From contig NZ_CP133265.1 in assembly GCF_030915505.1 (NCBI RefSeq), forward strand, positions 2,632,001-2,696,000: a DNA stretch of 64,000 nt, in the 5' to 3' direction. Position 1 is the first letter of the stretch. The number at the start of each line of letters is the position of its first letter. Below, piece after piece: positions 63,026 through 64,000 of this stretch. The notes under the pieces are model-generated. The model saw only the letters and a list, made by a program, of their open reading frames with translations, had not been told where the DNA came from and made no database searches. The translations under genes were made by a program, and so were the position numbers. The stretch comes from Neobacillus sp. OS1-2 (GTDB lineage Bacteria; Bacillota; Bacilli; Bacillales; Cytobacillaceae).

Positions 63026-64000
63026 TTATATTTCAATAATAATTGGGAGAATCATCGGCTTTCTCTTTGTTTTTGCAAATAATTTTTGGCCAACTACCTT
63101 TTTTATATTTTGCTTGATGACATTCCACTGCCGAATATTCTCTGCTTGAAGATCAGTAACCGTTTTTTTAACGAGGCGGTTAATCTCTTTTAGGAGGTCT
63201 TCGGAATCTTTTACGTAGACGAATCCACGGGAAATGGTGTCAGGTCCTTGAATAATTTTTCTCTCTGTCTTACTTAATGTTAAAACAATGACGATCATTC
63301 CGTCTTCAGACAGTTGTTTTCGGTCTCGTAATACGATTTCCCCAACATCGCCTACGCCCATTCCGTCAACGTAGGTATCTCCCGATGGAATTCTCCGAGT
63401 TTGTCGGGCAATAGAGTTTTCAAAGTCAACCACATCACCGTTTTTAATAATAAAAGTATGTCCGGATTCAACACCAACTGATTCAGCAAGCTGACGGTGA
63501 TGGTGCAGCATTCTGAATTCACCATGAACGGGAATAAAATAGGTTGGCTTCATAAGGGTAAGCATCAACTTTAAATCTTCCTGGTATCCATGTCCGGAAA
63601 CATGCATGCCTGTCGAGCTGCCTGACCCATAAATCACGTTAGCTCCCAATTGAAATAGGTTGTCGATAATGCGAGAAACATCTTTTTCGTTCCCTGGAAT
63701 GGGCGATGCTGCTAAAATAACCGTGTCTCCGGGGTAAATGGAAATATCTCGATAATTTCCGCTGGCAAGACGGGCAAGTGCCGCCATTGGCTCGCCTTGA
63801 CTCCCAGTACACAGGATAGCAACCTTTTCAGGCGCAAGTTGATCGACTTCAGAAGCCTCAATCAACATCCCATCGGGAACGGTTAAATATCCCCGTTCGA
63901 TCGCTACGGAGACGACATTGACCATACTTCGGCCAAGCAAAGCAAGTTTTCGATTTGTCTTCATACAAGCTTCAACGACTTGCTGAACTCTATTTACATT
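63026..64000 (-). CDS. rnj: RNase J, C-terminal part (5' end outside window)
   Basis: The frame is open to the right edge; 325 codons are visible. It shows the beta-CASP and C-terminal domains of RNase J: TGSQGEPMAALARLASG, GDTVILAASPIPGNE, the motif SGHGYQEDLKLMLTL, the beta-CASP His in PVHGEFRM and a C-terminal domain ending in ILPIIIEI. RNase J1/J2 mature and degrade RNA. The metallo-lactamase N-terminal motifs lie outside the window, so J1 and J2 cannot be told apart with certainty. The ATG at 63964 is internal to the gene. Confidence 0.9.
   Translation of the reverse strand, partial: NVNRVQQVVEACMKTNRKLALLGRSMVNVVSVAIERGYLTVPDGMLIEASEVDQLAPEKVAILCTGSQGEPMAALARLASGNYRDISIYPGDTVILAASPIPGNEKDVSRIIDNLFQLGANVIYGSGSSTGMHVSGHGYQEDLKLMLTLMKPTYFIPVHGEFRMLHHHRQLAESVGVESGHTFIIKNGDVVDFENSIARQTRRIPSGDTYVDGMGVGDVGEIVLRDRKQLSEDGMIVIVLTLSKTERKIIQGPDTISRGFVYVKDSEDLLKEINRLVKKTVTDLQAENIRQWNVIKQNIKKVVGQKLFAKTKRKPMILPIIIEI

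Overview
The window looks like the chromosome of a low-G+C Bacillota, most likely a Bacillus/Neobacillus-type soil bacterium. The basis is strong AGGAGG-like ribosome sites, TTG/GTG starts, a ykoEDC-type thiamine-precursor transporter behind a TPP riboswitch, a HemAT-type globin sensor, RNase J, BlaI/M56, VanRS-like and YdbC-like genes. No rRNA, tRNA or CRISPR array was seen. The species is not determined.

Region 1 (1-26 kb) is rich in defence and mobile DNA. It opens with a Wadjet plasmid-defence operon in the order jetD-jetA-jetB-jetC; jetD runs off the left edge. A DUF6516-like/HTH gene pair, an Mrr-type restriction endonuclease (13.7-15.4 kb) and a PLD-helicase-DUF3427 protein (20.0-22.8 kb) follow. 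Between them lie housekeeping genes (rRNA methyltransferase, YdbC, WYL regulator) and a TPP-riboswitch operon tenA-ykoE-ykoD-ykoC. A decayed dnaB-like gene and an IS3-family remnant lie in the gaps.

Region 2 (25-32.7 kb) is a nested transposon nest. An orphan ExeA-type transposition ATPase sits beside an IS66-family element (about 26287-32146). Its tnpB is split by a roughly 3.5-kb element carrying three overlapping tyrosine recombinases, a recombinase-in-trio (RIT) element. Removing 26595-30090 restores a 117-aa tnpB frame exactly. The IS66 right end has cut into a coiled-coil gene.

Region 3 (32.7-44.6 kb) holds scattered single genes and small operons: Nudix, HD hydrolase, Eis-like acetyltransferase, VanZ/VanY, a WYL regulator, a G+C-rich VOC gene, an apparently leaderless ArsR gene with an MFS pump, and a VanR/VanS-like two-component system.

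Region 4 (45.3-49.7 kb) is an arsenic-resistance island: arsN1-like acetyltransferase, arsR, acr3, a frameshifted arsC, a HesB/IscA-like gene with an in-frame TGA, and on the other strand an arsI-type C-As lyase and a cysteine-rich MarR regulator. The HesB-like gene is the most striking item. Its TGA lies where the family has Cys and is followed by a stem-loop fitting bacterial SECIS rules, so it is probably a selenoprotein gene.

Region 5 (50-64 kb) has a truncated TPR regulator, a membrane-anchored subtilase, a NagZ-like glycosidase and a BlaI/M56 pair. The glycosidase and the M56 protein appear to share a DUF4309-like domain. An OmpR-type two-component system, HemAT, an ArsR-controlled MFS exporter with a perfect 32-bp operator palindrome, and the 3' part of an RNase J gene at the right edge follow.
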